A DNA stretch of 48,517 bases, from the NCBI GenBank assembly GCA_021773405.1, contig JAJFKD010000127.1, positions 1 to 48,517 on the forward strand, read 5' to 3'. Source of the DNA: Porticoccus sp. (GTDB lineage Bacteria > Pseudomonadota > Gammaproteobacteria > Pseudomonadales > Porticoccaceae). The first letter of the stretch is position 1; the number at the start of each line of letters is the position of its first letter. The translations under genes and the position numbers were made by a program. Positions 21,201-30,443 of the stretch are shown one piece after another. Under the pieces are notes generated by a model. It made no database searches. It was not told the origin of the DNA and worked only from the letters and a program-made list of their open reading frames with translations.

Positions 21201-21700
21201 GTCAGTTCAAAATAAAAATGGTTAGCAAAATATTGTGACCATTCCGTCAAGAGATCAGCCGCTAATTCTGGCTTGCCTGAAACCAACAACTGCCCCACAT
21301 CACTTTGACGACCACAAAGTACTATTAAGCCTTCCGATAATTCATTGACCCACTGTCTTTGTAAAAAGGGTTTACCTTGTATTTGCCCCTCTTGGTAGGC
21401 ACGAGAAATAAGTTGGGTGAGGTTGTGGTAGCCCGTTTGGTTCGTTACTAATAATGTAACCCAGTAAGGCGCACCATCAGTGATTTGGCTTTGCACTTGG
21501 AAATCAGCACCACAAATAGGCTTTAGTCCTGCTCCCTGTGCCGCTTTATAAAACTTCACCAAACTAAAGAGATTTGTTACATCTGTAAGGGCAACAGCTG
21601 GCATACCCATATCGGCCACGGATTTGACCAATGGCTTTATCCGAACCAAGCCATCGACTAATGAATATTCGCTATGTAACCGTAGGTGAACAAACGCCAT
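18212..21700 (-). CDS. dnaE: DNA polymerase III alpha subunit
   Basis: The replicative polymerase, 1162 residues against 1160 in E. coli. The N-terminal PHP domain opens with FVHLRLHSEYSLVDGLV. The polymerase active-site motif PDFDIDFCMDNRD places the catalytic aspartates at D401 and D403, the same numbers as E. coli. GPGRGSGAGSVVAYAL, the Pol3 signature, lies shortly before. MTDLF at 924-928 corresponds to the internal clamp-binding motif (QADMF at 920-924 in E. coli), with the first Gln replaced by Met. An OB domain (IVTLDDKSGRIEVAIF) is near the C-terminus. rnhB lies 129 bases upstream; that gap has 10-base direct repeats. Confidence 0.98.
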   Translation of the reverse strand: MAFVHLRLHSEYSLVDGLVRIKPLVKSVADMGMPAVALTDVTNLFSLVKFYKAAQGAGLKPICGADFQVQSQITDGAPYWVTLLVTNQTGYHNLTQLISRAYQEGQIQGKPFLQRQWVNELSEGLIVLCGRQSDVGQLLVSGKPELAADLLTEWSQYFANHFYFELTRTGRAGEEDFIHAAVKLATLSDCPVVATNDVRFLDAEQFEAHEARVCIGEGRVLDDPRRERRYSEQQYLRSPAEMAELFSDIPEALENTVEIARRCNLDLKLGEYFLPEYPIPEGMTTDSFFEKLSYEGLEERLVIILNKSAADYSEQKQVYLDRLRFELDIIIQMGFPGYFLIVMDFIRWAKENDIPVGPGRGSGAGSVVAYALKITDLDPLEYDLLFERFLNPERVSMPDFDIDFCMDNRDRVIAYVADRYGRDAVSQIITFGTMAAKAVVRDVARVQGKSYGLADKLSKMIPPDIGMTLEKAVGQEEALKEFLDNDEEAQEIWGMALQLEGITRNVGKHAGGVVIAPTKLTDFSPLYCDEVGEGLVTQFDKDDVEQAGLVKFDFLGLRTLTIIDWAVKMVNQRRQRAAEEPMTIEEIPLDDLATYGLMQRAETTAVFQLESRGMKDLIKRVEPSCFEDIVALVALFRPGPLQSGMVDDFINRKHGRAEVAYPDAKFQHETLKPVLEPTYGVIVYQEQVMQIAQVLAGYTLGGADMLRRAMGKKKPEEMAKQREIFQDGAKSQGVDPELAIKIFDLVEKFAGYGFNKSHSAAYALLAYQTAWLKAHYPAEFMAAVLSADMQNTDKVVTLIDECNALNLPLLPPDVNRGEFSFTVSEQGEVIYGLGAIKGLGEGPVEGIIVARKEGGDFKDLFDFCARVDGRKVNKRALEALIRSGALDNIGPEGEIGYRRAVMLAAMEEAVKMAEQHAQNTKSGMTDLFGATPQESAPEIGYQSFQGVRCGTSKERLNGEKDTLGLYLTGHPIDEYREELTHFVGHRIIDLKPDKNKQLVAGLVIGLRVIKTRRGDNMAIVTLDDKSGRIEVAIFADAFKEYRDKIVKDALLVVEGQISEDDYTGGLKMRADQVKNLYEARVNYLKGITIEAGEESFSGSGIEHFSDIMAPYQQGSCPVRVRYSNGNALGEIALGEEWLMAPEDDLLHKLREKFGTDCVHLRF

Positions 21701-21735
21701 ATTATTTTGGGGCCTTACCTCTGTAATACTATACT

Positions 21736-21760
21736 CAAGTACTGAATGGCCAAGTACTGA
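21736..21760. repeat. Two 10-base direct repeats upstream of dnaE
   Basis: CAAGTACTGA occurs at 21736-21745 and again at 21751-21760, 15 bases apart, with a degenerate third copy (CAAGTCAG) just after. They lie 36-60 bases upstream of the dnaE start, next to TATAGT on the minus strand, where a promoter could be. Each contains the palindrome AGTACT. They may be an operator or a chance repeat. Confidence 0.5.
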
Positions 21761-21829
21761 CCAAGTCAGACTAATATTGCATTTTTATTAGATTTAAGTA
21801 GCTTTCGATAATTTAAATAACTTTTAAGT

Positions 21830-22459
21830 TCAAGTAGTTAGCGATAATTGTGTTGCCGCCAACCTACTTTTTACCGGTTCAAAGGTCTGCCGATGTATGG
21901 GGCTAGGCCCCAACTGTTCAATTGCCTGCATATGCTGTTTGGTACCATAACCTTTGTGCCCAGCAAAACCATAGCCTGGATACTGCCCATCAAAGGCAAC
22001 CATTTCATCATCCCGACACACTTTGGCCAGAATTGATGCAGCACTAATCTCGGGTACTTTGTCATCACCCTTCACAATAGTTTCAGCATTATAATTCCAT
22101 GGCGGCATACGATTGCCATCTACCGCTACATATTCAGGGCTTATGCTCAAACCATCAACTGCACGTACCATAGCCATCATGGTTGCCTGAAGAATATTGT
22201 AACGGTCAATTTCTTCCACACTAGATCGCGCTATATACCAGCACAGTGCTTTTTCTTTTATTTCAAGGGCAAGTTGCTGGCGTCGTTTATCGGTCAGTTT
22301 TTTAGAATCCGCAAGGCCATCTATAGGTTGGTTAGCATCAAGAATCACTGCAGCCGTAACTACATCTCCAGCTAAAGGACCTCGTCCAACCTCATCTACA
22401 CCCGCAAGCAAATTACCGCTGTAATTCAATTTGAAAGTGTGTTTTTCAGGCTTACTCAT
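21830..22459 (-). CDS. rnhB: Ribonuclease HII
   Basis: Cuts RNA in RNA-DNA hybrids, including single ribonucleotides built into DNA. The signature [16 protein letters not shown] (19-34) carries the catalytic D22 and E23, and D114 lies in [23 protein letters not shown] is also typical. At 209 residues its size is normal. It starts 23 bases after the lpxB stop on the same strand. The lpxB-rnhB-dnaE order is conserved in gammaproteobacteria. Confidence 0.97.
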   Translation of the reverse strand: MSKPEKHTFKLNYSGNLLAGVDEVGRGPLAGDVVTAAVILDANQPIDGLADSKKLTDKRRQQLALEIKEKALCWYIARSSVEEIDRYNILQATMMAMVRAVDGLSISPEYVAVDGNRMPPWNYNAETIVKGDDKVPEISAASILAKVCRDDEMVAFDGQYPGYGFAGHKGYGTKQHMQAIEQLGPSPIHRQTFEPVKSRLAATQLSLTT

Positions 22460-22482
22460 GGCTTACCCTCATGTTATAGCCA

Positions 22483-23625
22483 CTAATTCTTATCAATTAA
22501 TTGAACTAATGCCTTGGCCGCAGTCTCATTACCACCATACTGTAGAGACTTGTGTATTGAGGTAAAACGTTGTTTTAGCTCCGCTACATGACCGGGCTGT
22601 TGAAATAAATTCAACACCGCTACTCTTAGGTTTTCCACGGTTGCATCATCCTGCAATAATTCAGGAACAAGCATTTCGTCAGCCAGTAAATTTGGTAGTG
22701 ATACGTAAGTTACCTTAACCATTTTTGATAACAGCTTATAGGTATATTTGCCCATACGGTAGCTGACTACCATGGGCTTTTTTAACAGCATGGCTTCTAA
22801 TGCTGAGGTACCCGATGATAGCAGCACAACATCAGCAGCTGACATGGCAGTAAGTGACTGACCATCCAATAATGTAATGGGCAACGATGGGTATTCTTTA
22901 AGGATAAGGGAAAGTTGTTCACGCCGTTCAGGGCTAGCAGCAGGTATCACCAACTGTAACCCAGGTATCTTATTCTGGCATTGCTCTGCCACATCGAGAA
23001 AGAGCTTACCCAGTGTGTCAACTTCTCCTGCTCGGCTGCCAGGCATCACTGTCAACACTGGTGCATCAGTAAGGTCTAGCTGCTGGCGAGCTTCGACAGT
23101 ATTAGTTTCCAAACTAAGCTCTTCAGCTAACGGATGACCAACACAGACAACGGGCACGTTATGCTGCTGATAAAAAGCTTCCTCAAAAGGCAGCAGGGTC
23201 AACATCAAGTCGACGGCTTGAGATATCTTTTTTACCCGGCCCTGCCGCCATGCCCAAACCGATGGACTGACGTAATGAGCAGTTTTAATACCTTTCTTCC
23301 GTAGTTTTAATTCCAGTCCCAAATTAAAATCTGGCGAGTCTATTCCTACAACCAAATCAAATTGATTTTTAACAAAATGATTTAGCAATGTTCTACGAAT
23401 TTTTAAAAGCTCAGGAAGTCGTTTGAGTGGCTCAACAAATCCCATCACAGAAAGACGGTCAATGGGAAACAAAGTTTCAAAGCCCTCAGCCAACATTTTT
23501 TCACCGCCCATACCAGAAAAACTGGCATCGGGGTAATGAGCTTTTAATGACCGGATTAACCCAGCACCCAGCTGATCACCTGAGGATTCTCCGGCAACCA
23601 AACCAATCTTAATGGGCTGAGGCAT
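22483..23625 (-). CDS. lpxB: Lipid-A-disaccharide synthase
   Basis: A peripheral membrane glycosyltransferase (GT19) that joins UDP-diacylglucosamine and lipid X to form the lipid A disaccharide. The N-terminal block IGLVAGESSGDQLGAGLI and VVGIDSPDFNLGL, YVSPSVWAWRQGRVKKI and LTVMPGSRAGEVDTL are LpxB hallmarks. At 380 residues the length is as expected. It starts 6 bases after the lpxA stop, within the lpxD-fabZ-lpxA-lpxB unit. Confidence 0.98.
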   Translation of the reverse strand: MPQPIKIGLVAGESSGDQLGAGLIRSLKAHYPDASFSGMGGEKMLAEGFETLFPIDRLSVMGFVEPLKRLPELLKIRRTLLNHFVKNQFDLVVGIDSPDFNLGLELKLRKKGIKTAHYVSPSVWAWRQGRVKKISQAVDLMLTLLPFEEAFYQQHNVPVVCVGHPLAEELSLETNTVEARQQLDLTDAPVLTVMPGSRAGEVDTLGKLFLDVAEQCQNKIPGLQLVIPAASPERREQLSLILKEYPSLPITLLDGQSLTAMSAADVVLLSSGTSALEAMLLKKPMVVSYRMGKYTYKLLSKMVKVTYVSLPNLLADEMLVPELLQDDATVENLRVAVLNLFQQPGHVAELKQRFTSIHKSLQYGGNETAAKALVQLIDKN

Positions 23626-23631
23626 TATTGC

Positions 23632-24408
23632 TTAACGAATGATGCCGCGAGATGAGGCTCTAACGGAATCCACCAATGGTTGTACTTCAGGGTGTTCTAA
23701 CGTTAGAGCATCCAGTTTTTCTAATGCATCATCAAGGGAAAGCCCCTGACGGTAGAGTATTTTGTACCCTTGTTTAATGGCAGAAATAGCCTCTTTGGCA
23801 AAACCTCTTCGCCTTAAACCTTCGGAATTAATAGTTTTTGGTTCAGCAGGTGAACCAAAAGCCATGACATAGGCAGGGACATCTTGCGGCAAGAACGCTG
23901 CAGGGCCGATCAAGGTATGAGAGCCAATAGAGACAAACTGATGAACCAACACATAACCGGAAAGAATGGACCAGTCACCCAGTGTTACATGACCGGCAAG
24001 GGAGGCATTATTTACAAGGATACAATTACTTCCTACGGTACAGTCGTGACCAATATGTACGTAGGCCATCATCAAATTATCACTACCAATGGAAGTTAGA
24101 CCTCGATCCTGCACTGTACCTCGGTGAACCGTAACACCCTCTCTGAAAATATTATTATCACCAATTTCCAACCGAGTAGGTTCACCATCATATTTCATAT
24201 CAGGGGTATCTTCACCAATGGTGGAGAACTGAAAGATACGATTATTTTTACCAATAGTCGTTGGCCCCTTAACCACAACATGTGAATTAATCACTGTGCC
24301 AGAACCAATTTTTACATTGGGGCCAATCATCGTCCATGGGCCAATTTCAACGCCCTCTTCCAGCTCTGCAGAAGGGTCAATTATTGCTCTTGGATCTATC
24401 AACGACAT
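23632..24408 (-). CDS. lpxA: Acyl-ACP--UDP-N-acetylglucosamine O-acyltransferase
   Basis: First enzyme of lipid A synthesis. The 258-residue left-handed parallel beta-helix shows many hexapeptide repeats (IGPWTM, IGPNVK, IGSGTV, IGKNNR). The catalytic histidine is H121 in HIGHDCTVG, equivalent to H125 of E. coli. The C-terminal helical part includes GLRRRGFAKEAISAI. It starts 4 bases after the fabZ stop, so translation is probably coupled. Confidence 0.98.
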   Translation of the reverse strand: MSLIDPRAIIDPSAELEEGVEIGPWTMIGPNVKIGSGTVINSHVVVKGPTTIGKNNRIFQFSTIGEDTPDMKYDGEPTRLEIGDNNIFREGVTVHRGTVQDRGLTSIGSDNLMMAYVHIGHDCTVGSNCILVNNASLAGHVTLGDWSILSGYVLVHQFVSIGSHTLIGPAAFLPQDVPAYVMAFGSPAEPKTINSEGLRRRGFAKEAISAIKQGYKILYRQGLSLDDALEKLDALTLEHPEVQPLVDSVRASSRGIIR

Positions 24409-24412
24409 AAAA

Positions 24413-24847
24413 CTAAACCGACTTAAGTGCGCAAAGAATGGTGGCCTCGCATGCTAACTCACCATCAACAGTTGCTCGGCACTTAAAACGCCATATGGTT
24501 CGTTTTACAGAATCAACTTTTGCTTCCAGCATCAATTGATCTCCAGGCACGACCTGACGCTTAAAACGAACACCATCAACCCCCGCAAAGAGATATAACA
24601 CATCATCGTCAGCATATTTGTCTGCTGTCACAAAACCCAAAACACCTGCAGCCTGAGCCATCGCTTCAATAATCATTACGCCTGGAAAAATAGGCGTGTT
24701 TGGAAAATGGCCATTAAAGACTTCTTCATTAGCCGTAATATTTTTATAGGCTAGGACTCTTTCACCTGGCTCCATTTCTACAACACGATCCACTAATAAA
24801 AACGGGTAGCGATGGGGTAGCCGTTCTTTAATATCATTAATATCCAT
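24413..24847 (-). CDS. fabZ: 3-hydroxyacyl-[acyl-carrier-protein] dehydratase FabZ
   Basis: Dehydrates 3-hydroxyacyl-ACP in fatty acid elongation and competes with LpxA for the same acyl-ACP pool. The 144-residue hot-dog protein has catalytic H47 and E61 in [21 protein letters not shown] (quoted in part), and [12 protein letters not shown] at 11-22. GAGAAAAATTA before ATG 24847 provides the ribosome binding site. It sits between lpxD and lpxA as in most gammaproteobacteria. Confidence 0.98.
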   Translation of the reverse strand: MDINDIKERLPHRYPFLLVDRVVEMEPGERVLAYKNITANEEVFNGHFPNTPIFPGVMIIEAMAQAAGVLGFVTADKYADDDVLYLFAGVDGVRFKRQVVPGDQLMLEAKVDSVKRTIWRFKCRATVDGELACEATILCALKSV

Positions 24848-24914
24848 TAATTTTTCTCGAGACTCAGCAAAGTTGCAGTTAAGCTATGTAATTCTTATTT
24901 TTAAGCAAGTGTAA

Positions 24915-25928
24915 TTATAATTTCTTTTCAAGCTGTTTGATTCGTTGTGCCAAATCATCCAATTGATTAAAGCGAACTGCATTTTTACGCCATTCTCGGG
25001 AAGTACTGAATGCTGTTCCCGAAGAATATGACCCAGGCTTATCTAATGACTTTGTAACGATAGTCCCACCTGTTAGTTGAACACCATCGCAAATTGTCAC
25101 GTGGCCAACCACACCAGACTGACCACCAAAAATACAGTTTTTACCAACAACTGTGCTACCGGATATACCAGAACATCCGGCCATTGCAGTATTTTCTCCT
25201 ACGCGAACATTATGGGCAATTTGAACATGATTATCGAGGATAACCCCATCTTCTATCACCGTATCACCTAATGCACCGCGGTCTATGGTTGTACAGGCAC
25301 CAATTTCAACGCGATCACCGATTACAACACCGCCTAATTGGTAAATTTTTTTCCAATGACCCTCATGATGGGCAAACCCAAACCCATCTGCGCCAATAGT
25401 TGTATTGCTATGAACGGTTACATGATTACCAATAGACACGCCATGGTAGATACTTACATTAGCCAAGATACGACAATGTTCACCTAGAATACTGTTATCA
25501 CCGACAAATACTCCAGCACCAATGATTGAATGCTCTCCAACAACCACATTGTCATTAACAACGACGTTAGGGCCAATGCTTGCGGTCTTAGCAATAGATG
25601 CTGTATCTGCTACAACTGCACTTGGATGAACACCCGGTTTGGAAACCGGTGCACAGTCAAACAAAGAAGAAGCAAGGGCATAGCCGAGGTATGGGTTATC
25701 CATCACCAAAGCATTACCTTGATAACCTTCAAGGTCGTCTGCTGTAACAATAACTGCCCCAGCCTTGGTATCAATAAGAAAATTACGGTACGAAGGATTG
25801 GCTAGGAAGGAAAGCTCTTTAGAGCCTGCATCCTGCAATGTATTCAAGCCAACGATTTCAGCAGCTCCCTCTCCATGTACATTCGCACCAATATGTTTGG
25901 CAATGTCATGGAGAGTATAACTAGGCAT
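24915..25928 (-). CDS. lpxD: UDP-3-O-(3-hydroxyacyl)glucosamine N-acyltransferase
   Basis: Third step of lipid A synthesis, adding the N-linked hydroxyacyl chain. An N-terminal uridine-binding domain (about 1-100) precedes a beta-helix of hexapeptide repeats, and a C-terminal coiled helix ends DDLAQRIKQLEKKL. The catalytic histidine in VQIAHNVRVG is H239, the same number as E. coli LpxD. At 337 residues the length fits. It is separated from ompH by 22 bases, and 67 bases separate it from fabZ. Confidence 0.98.
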   Translation of the reverse strand: MPSYTLHDIAKHIGANVHGEGAAEIVGLNTLQDAGSKELSFLANPSYRNFLIDTKAGAVIVTADDLEGYQGNALVMDNPYLGYALASSLFDCAPVSKPGVHPSAVVADTASIAKTASIGPNVVVNDNVVVGEHSIIGAGVFVGDNSILGEHCRILANVSIYHGVSIGNHVTVHSNTTIGADGFGFAHHEGHWKKIYQLGGVVIGDRVEIGACTTIDRGALGDTVIEDGVILDNHVQIAHNVRVGENTAMAGCSGISGSTVVGKNCIFGGQSGVVGHVTICDGVQLTGGTIVTKSLDKPGSYSSGTAFSTSREWRKNAVRFNQLDDLAQRIKQLEKKL

Positions 25929-25950
25929 ATTTGGTAAACCGACTCTTAAT

Positions 25951-26466
25951 TTATTTAGTCTTTTGATTAAGACGATCTGTTAGCTTACTGGTCAAATCCA
26001 ATTCAACAGCAACAGTCACAACAGCCTCTGCATTAATTAGCAACACAATGCCTTCCTCCTTGATTAACTCTTGTAGCGCTTCACCAGCTTTAGGACGTAA
26101 TTCTTGAACAATACTACTTTGTAGTGCTTTTTGTTCCGCCTGTACTTTTCTTGTGGTTAACTCTAGATCAGCACGTAGGAATTCCATCTTTTTCTGGGCT
26201 TCCCCAGTTTGCTCAGCAGACCACGTCAGACTTTTGCTTTCTACTTCTTTTTGAAGCGCTTTCATATCAGCCACAGTATTTTCATACTTGGCTTGAAGCG
26301 CTGCATAGTCTGATTCACCTTGTACTTGCTTTAAGCGTGTTTTTGCTACTTCTGAACCAAAAATTGCTTTACCAAAATCGACTACAGCAATTTTACCTTC
26401 TTCAGCGGCTACTGTTACGGCAAATAATGTGACCAAAGTAACCAATAATGTCTTTGCTATGCGCAC
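25951..26466 (-). CDS. OmpH/Skp family periplasmic chaperone
   Basis: A 171-residue protein with an N-terminal signal peptide (MRIAKTLLVTLVTLFAVTVA, cleavage probably after AVTVAA). The mature part is a short beta core (KIAVVDFGKAIF) followed by long charged helices, the tentacles of the Skp jellyfish fold. Skp holds unfolded outer-membrane proteins in the periplasm and passes them to the Bam complex. The start codon is GTG at 26466, with GGAGA 7 bases upstream. It lies directly after bamA, the classic bamA-skp-lpxD order. Its sequence is divergent from E. coli Skp, so I leave the symbol empty. Confidence 0.93.
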   Translation of the reverse strand: MRIAKTLLVTLVTLFAVTVAAEEGKIAVVDFGKAIFGSEVAKTRLKQVQGESDYAALQAKYENTVADMKALQKEVESKSLTWSAEQTGEAQKKMEFLRADLELTTRKVQAEQKALQSSIVQELRPKAGEALQELIKEEGIVLLINAEAVVTVAVELDLTSKLTDRLNQKTK

Positions 26467-26592
26467 TCTAAATTCTCCATTGATTCAATTTAACTGTGTT
26501 TTTGCTACGGTTGCTTTTAATAAATACGCTAGTACCTCAAGTTGAAGATCTAGCTTGTGTAATAATTTTGCTCATAATTAAAAGGTCCTGTG

Positions 26593-28929
26593 TTAAAAAG
26601 TCTGCCCCATTGAAAACTGAAACACCTCTTCATCATCTTCATCACCGGCATTTAATGGCTTAGCAATACTAACGGTAATCGGTCCGAAACTACTAATCCA
26701 AGTACCACCAAAACCAAAGGAGTATCGCAATTCTCCTAAATCAGGCTCAGAACAAAGGTCTTCGTCAACATTACCGCAGTCTGTATCAAAAACATTACCA
26801 GCATCAACAAACATAACGGCCTGAACACTACGCTGATCCTTCATAAAGGGTACTGGAAACATTAATTCTACCGTTCCTTCTACAACAACATTCCCCCCAA
26901 ATGGGTCAGGATCCTCGTCAACTGTAAAGTTGGGATCATTAGATGTTGTGATATCTCTTGGGCCTAAAGAATTTTTCTCAAATCCACGTACTGATCCAAA
27001 ACCACCCGAGTAAAAGTTTTTAAAGAATGGCAGAGTACTCGTTGAACCATAACCATCACCATAGCCCAACTTGGTATGGAAACGCATGGTTAAACTTTTG
27101 GTCAATGGTTGAAAACGTTGAGCATCATAAACCAATTTATAATAATGCAGGTCACCCACAGGAATTGTTAGTTCAGCACCTAACCGTTGAGAAGAACCGC
27201 GATTTGCTAGGGTCCCGCGGTTAAGAGTTGATGTCTGCCAGCTCAAATTGGCCGTCAGGATGTTGAAATTATCACCATTATCATCAAGAAACTCGTCGAT
27301 TAATGTCGTTCCAAAAGTTCCTTGATCAATTTTTAAATTTTCAAAACCCATCCCAAAACCAATACGCTCTATTTCTGAAATGGGATAAGCAAAGGTAGTA
27401 GAAGCACCGAAACTTTCCGTGGTGTAATTTGAAACATTAGCCTCATCATAATCCAACTTCTTTACGTAGACACCAAAGCCTGCACTAACACCATCTTTTG
27501 TAAAATAAGGATTTGTGTAGTTCAAAGATAAATTAGTTTGAAAGCCACTTTGATTTAACCCAAGAGACAGCCTATTACCTGTGCCAAGAAAATTACTTTC
27601 AGAGATATTAGCACCTAATACGACCCCATAAGTTTGGGCCAAACCAAAACTTGCGCCTACACTACCTGAAGGCTGCTCTTCAACTGAATAAATCACATCG
27701 ACCTGATCATTAACACCAGGAACAGGCCTGGTTTCTAGTTCAACCTCTTTAAAGAAACCTGTACGTTCCAAACGTATTTTGGAATATTCGATTTTTGAAC
27801 TAGAAGCCGAAGCACCTTCCATCTGACGCATTTCCCGGCGCAGAACTTCATCCATAGTTTTTGTATTACCACGAAATTCAATCCGTCTCACGTAAGCACG
27901 ATTACCAGGATCAATAAAAAAGACTATTTTAGTAGTTTGATCTTCTTCACTAATCTCAGGAACACCTTTTACTTCAGCAAAAGTGTAGCCTTCATTACCC
28001 AAACGCTGAGCGATTAACTCTGAACTACGGGTCATAGATACCTGTGAGAATGTTTCGTCTTCCTTTTGAATAATCAAACTGCGTATTTCACTTTCTGAAA
28101 TAATGGGGTCACCGGCAAGTTCAATATCACTAACAGTAAAAACTTCTCCTTCCGTGATATTAACCGTTACAAACACAGACTCTCGGTCTGGACTAATAGA
28201 TACTTGTGTCGAATCCACAGAAAACTTCAGGTAACCCCGATTCAAATACCATGACTCAAGTCTTTCAAGATCACCAGACAGCTTCTCTCTCGCATATTTG
28301 TCATCATTGGTATAGAAAGATAATAAACCTGTAGTTTTTAACTCAAATTGCGAGGTTAATGTATCTTCGTCAAAAGCTTTATTGCCCACTATATTGATAT
28401 GAGAAATAGCAGCTACATCGCCCTCATCTACTTTAATATTAACCAATACACGATTACGGGGCAGTTCTTCTACCTCTGTCGATATATTTGCACCATATCG
28501 ACCTTGTCCCACATACTGGCGTTCTAACTCCCGGCTCATTCCTTCAAGAACAGCCTGACGGAAAATTTGGCCTTCTGCTAAACCATTATCCCTGAGAGAC
28601 TTAATCAAATCTTCAGTAGGAATCGCGGTATTACCTTCAATGGTAATTTCAGCAATGGCTGGTCTCTCCACAACATCAATAATTAATACACCGCCATCTC
28701 TGGAAATACTGATATTGTCAAAATAGCCTGTACGAAATAGTGTTCGGGTGGTGCGGCGAATAGTATCAGCATCTATCAAATCACCAACGCTTAAAGGCAT
28801 AGCCGCAAATACTGTTCCAGAAGAAACCCTTTGCAAGCCATCAATCCTGATGTCCTCAACCTGAAACACTTCCGCTCTAACAGCTATAGAAAGTAGTACT
28901 AGGCACAGTAGTAGATATAAGTGTCTCAT
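26593..28929 (-). CDS. bamA: Outer membrane protein assembly factor BamA
   Basis: The central subunit of the beta-barrel assembly machine, 778 residues. A signal peptide (1-19, ending AVRA) is followed by five POTRA domains; the last includes RRIEFRGNTKTMDEVLRREM. The C-terminal 16-strand barrel contains the essential loop-6 motif VRGF at 647-650 and ends in phenylalanine (FSMGQTF), as outer-membrane barrels do. It lies between rseP and the skp-like gene. An extracellular loop before the last strands has an acidic, cysteine-containing stretch (CGNVDEDLCSEPD), perhaps a loop disulfide. Confidence 0.98.
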   Translation of the reverse strand: MRHLYLLLCLVLLSIAVRAEVFQVEDIRIDGLQRVSSGTVFAAMPLSVGDLIDADTIRRTTRTLFRTGYFDNISISRDGGVLIIDVVERPAIAEITIEGNTAIPTEDLIKSLRDNGLAEGQIFRQAVLEGMSRELERQYVGQGRYGANISTEVEELPRNRVLVNIKVDEGDVAAISHINIVGNKAFDEDTLTSQFELKTTGLLSFYTNDDKYAREKLSGDLERLESWYLNRGYLKFSVDSTQVSISPDRESVFVTVNITEGEVFTVSDIELAGDPIISESEIRSLIIQKEDETFSQVSMTRSSELIAQRLGNEGYTFAEVKGVPEISEEDQTTKIVFFIDPGNRAYVRRIEFRGNTKTMDEVLRREMRQMEGASASSSKIEYSKIRLERTGFFKEVELETRPVPGVNDQVDVIYSVEEQPSGSVGASFGLAQTYGVVLGANISESNFLGTGNRLSLGLNQSGFQTNLSLNYTNPYFTKDGVSAGFGVYVKKLDYDEANVSNYTTESFGASTTFAYPISEIERIGFGMGFENLKIDQGTFGTTLIDEFLDDNGDNFNILTANLSWQTSTLNRGTLANRGSSQRLGAELTIPVGDLHYYKLVYDAQRFQPLTKSLTMRFHTKLGYGDGYGSTSTLPFFKNFYSGGFGSVRGFEKNSLGPRDITTSNDPNFTVDEDPDPFGGNVVVEGTVELMFPVPFMKDQRSVQAVMFVDAGNVFDTDCGNVDEDLCSEPDLGELRYSFGFGGTWISSFGPITVSIAKPLNAGDEDDEEVFQFSMGQTF

Positions 28930-29016
28930 TAGAAATCAGTTTTCTCTTGATTTATTTTGTTACGAGTGAAGCTTTTTTTGATGGAAAATCCATTAATTCC
29001 AAATCATCAATAGGGA

Positions 29017-30372
29017 CTACAGCCGCATCACATCATTGTATAAAGCCAGTAACATCAATCCAATGATAAAGAACATCCCTATTCGGAACCCTATCATCTG
29101 AATATTCTCAGAGACAGGAGAACCTTTTATCACCTCAACGATGTAATACATCAAATGGCCACCATCCAAAACGGGAATTGGTAGCAAATTTAAAATACCC
29201 AGACTGACACTCAGGAATGCCAGAAAACCAAGGTATGCAGTCAACCCGTACTGAGCTGATGCGCCCGCCACTTTAGCAATGGTAATGGGTCCACTCAAGT
29301 GTTTTGCTGAAATCAATCCTACCAGCATCTTTTTAACTGAATCCAGAATCAAAACAGAGGTATTCCAAGTCTGATTTACCGCTTGAGTCGCAGCACCCAA
29401 AAGGCTGTACTCAACCTCATGAATCATATGTTCCGGCCACTCAGGGATTTTTACCGTCATTCCCACCTGTCCTACTCTAGAGCCATCACTCTCCACAATT
29501 TGCTTTGGCCTAATCGTGGTATCGAAGATCACACCATTCCGTTCATATTCGATATTGATCACTTCATTCGGCCTAGCCCGGACGTACTCTACCCACGCAG
29601 TCCAATCAGGCATAGAAATTCCATCGGCTGTTGTGATCACATCACCCGACGTTAAACCAGCTACTTCTGCAGGGTCACCCTCAACCACTTCATTTGCCAC
29701 AGGGAGAATTTTAGGCGTTTGTAGCACTAGGCCAATACCGCCAATGGGATCTGGCTGATCAGTATCTGAAAGCCAATCTTTCAACTGGCCTTGATATTCA
29801 TAAACAGAAGAATCGCCAGGCTCTTTGACACTAAAAAATATAGGGCCAGATTCGCCTATACGCCGTACCAACTGCTCATTGAGTACTTGCCAAGTCGGCG
29901 TTGGATTTCCATCTACAGCAACAATGGTCTGTCCAGATTTTAAACCTGCCTTTTCTGCCACTGAACCCGGATCAAAAGATTCAATAATAGGAACAATACC
30001 TGTGACACCTTGAAGAAAAATAACCCAGTATAAAATAATAGCGAGAACAAAATTTGCCAACGGCCCGGCAGCTACCACAGCCATGCGCTGCCAGACAGTT
30101 TTTTGAGTAAAAGCATAAGGAAGGTCTTCTTCTGCAACATTACCCTCACGCTCATCAACCATTTTAACGTAGCCACCGAGTGGTAATGCTGAAACGACGA
30201 ATTCTGTCTGCTTTTTATCTTTCCAGCGCAATAGTGGAGTCCCAAACCCTACAGAAAAACGTAAGACTTTAATGCCACAACGACGCGCCACCCAAAAGTG
30301 GCCAAATTCGTGGATAGTGACCAGCACTCCCAAGGCCACTAATGTATAAAAAATTGTCTGTAATAATTCCAC
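29017..30372 (-). CDS. rseP: Site-2 intramembrane zinc metalloprotease RseP
   Basis: Cleaves the anti-sigma factor RseA within the membrane during the envelope stress response, and clears signal peptides. The zinc motif HEFGH is at residues 21-25 in the first membrane helix; the second metal motif NLLPIPVLDGGHL is near the C-terminus. Two PDZ domains lie between (around GLKSGQTIVAVDGNPT and GLTSGDVITTADGIS). At 451 residues it matches E. coli RseP (450). It lies between dxr and bamA on the same strand, so protease and outer-membrane assembly genes may share transcripts. Confidence 0.98.
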   Translation of the reverse strand: MELLQTIFYTLVALGVLVTIHEFGHFWVARRCGIKVLRFSVGFGTPLLRWKDKKQTEFVVSALPLGGYVKMVDEREGNVAEEDLPYAFTQKTVWQRMAVVAAGPLANFVLAIILYWVIFLQGVTGIVPIIESFDPGSVAEKAGLKSGQTIVAVDGNPTPTWQVLNEQLVRRIGESGPIFFSVKEPGDSSVYEYQGQLKDWLSDTDQPDPIGGIGLVLQTPKILPVANEVVEGDPAEVAGLTSGDVITTADGISMPDWTAWVEYVRARPNEVINIEYERNGVIFDTTIRPKQIVESDGSRVGQVGMTVKIPEWPEHMIHEVEYSLLGAATQAVNQTWNTSVLILDSVKKMLVGLISAKHLSGPITIAKVAGASAQYGLTAYLGFLAFLSVSLGILNLLPIPVLDGGHLMYYIVEVIKGSPVSENIQMIGFRIGMFFIIGLMLLALYNDVMRL

Positions 30373-30443
30373 TAGTGCTCCTAAAAAGCATTACTAATCA
30401 GTATTTCTAAAAAAGCACCCTAAACAATCTTCCTGATCCAGGC

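Noticed and set aside
28976..29000. A sigma-E-like promoter upstream of bamA (GGAATT on the minus strand).
   Set aside because: The spacing to any -10-like sequence is too short, and the -10 does not match.
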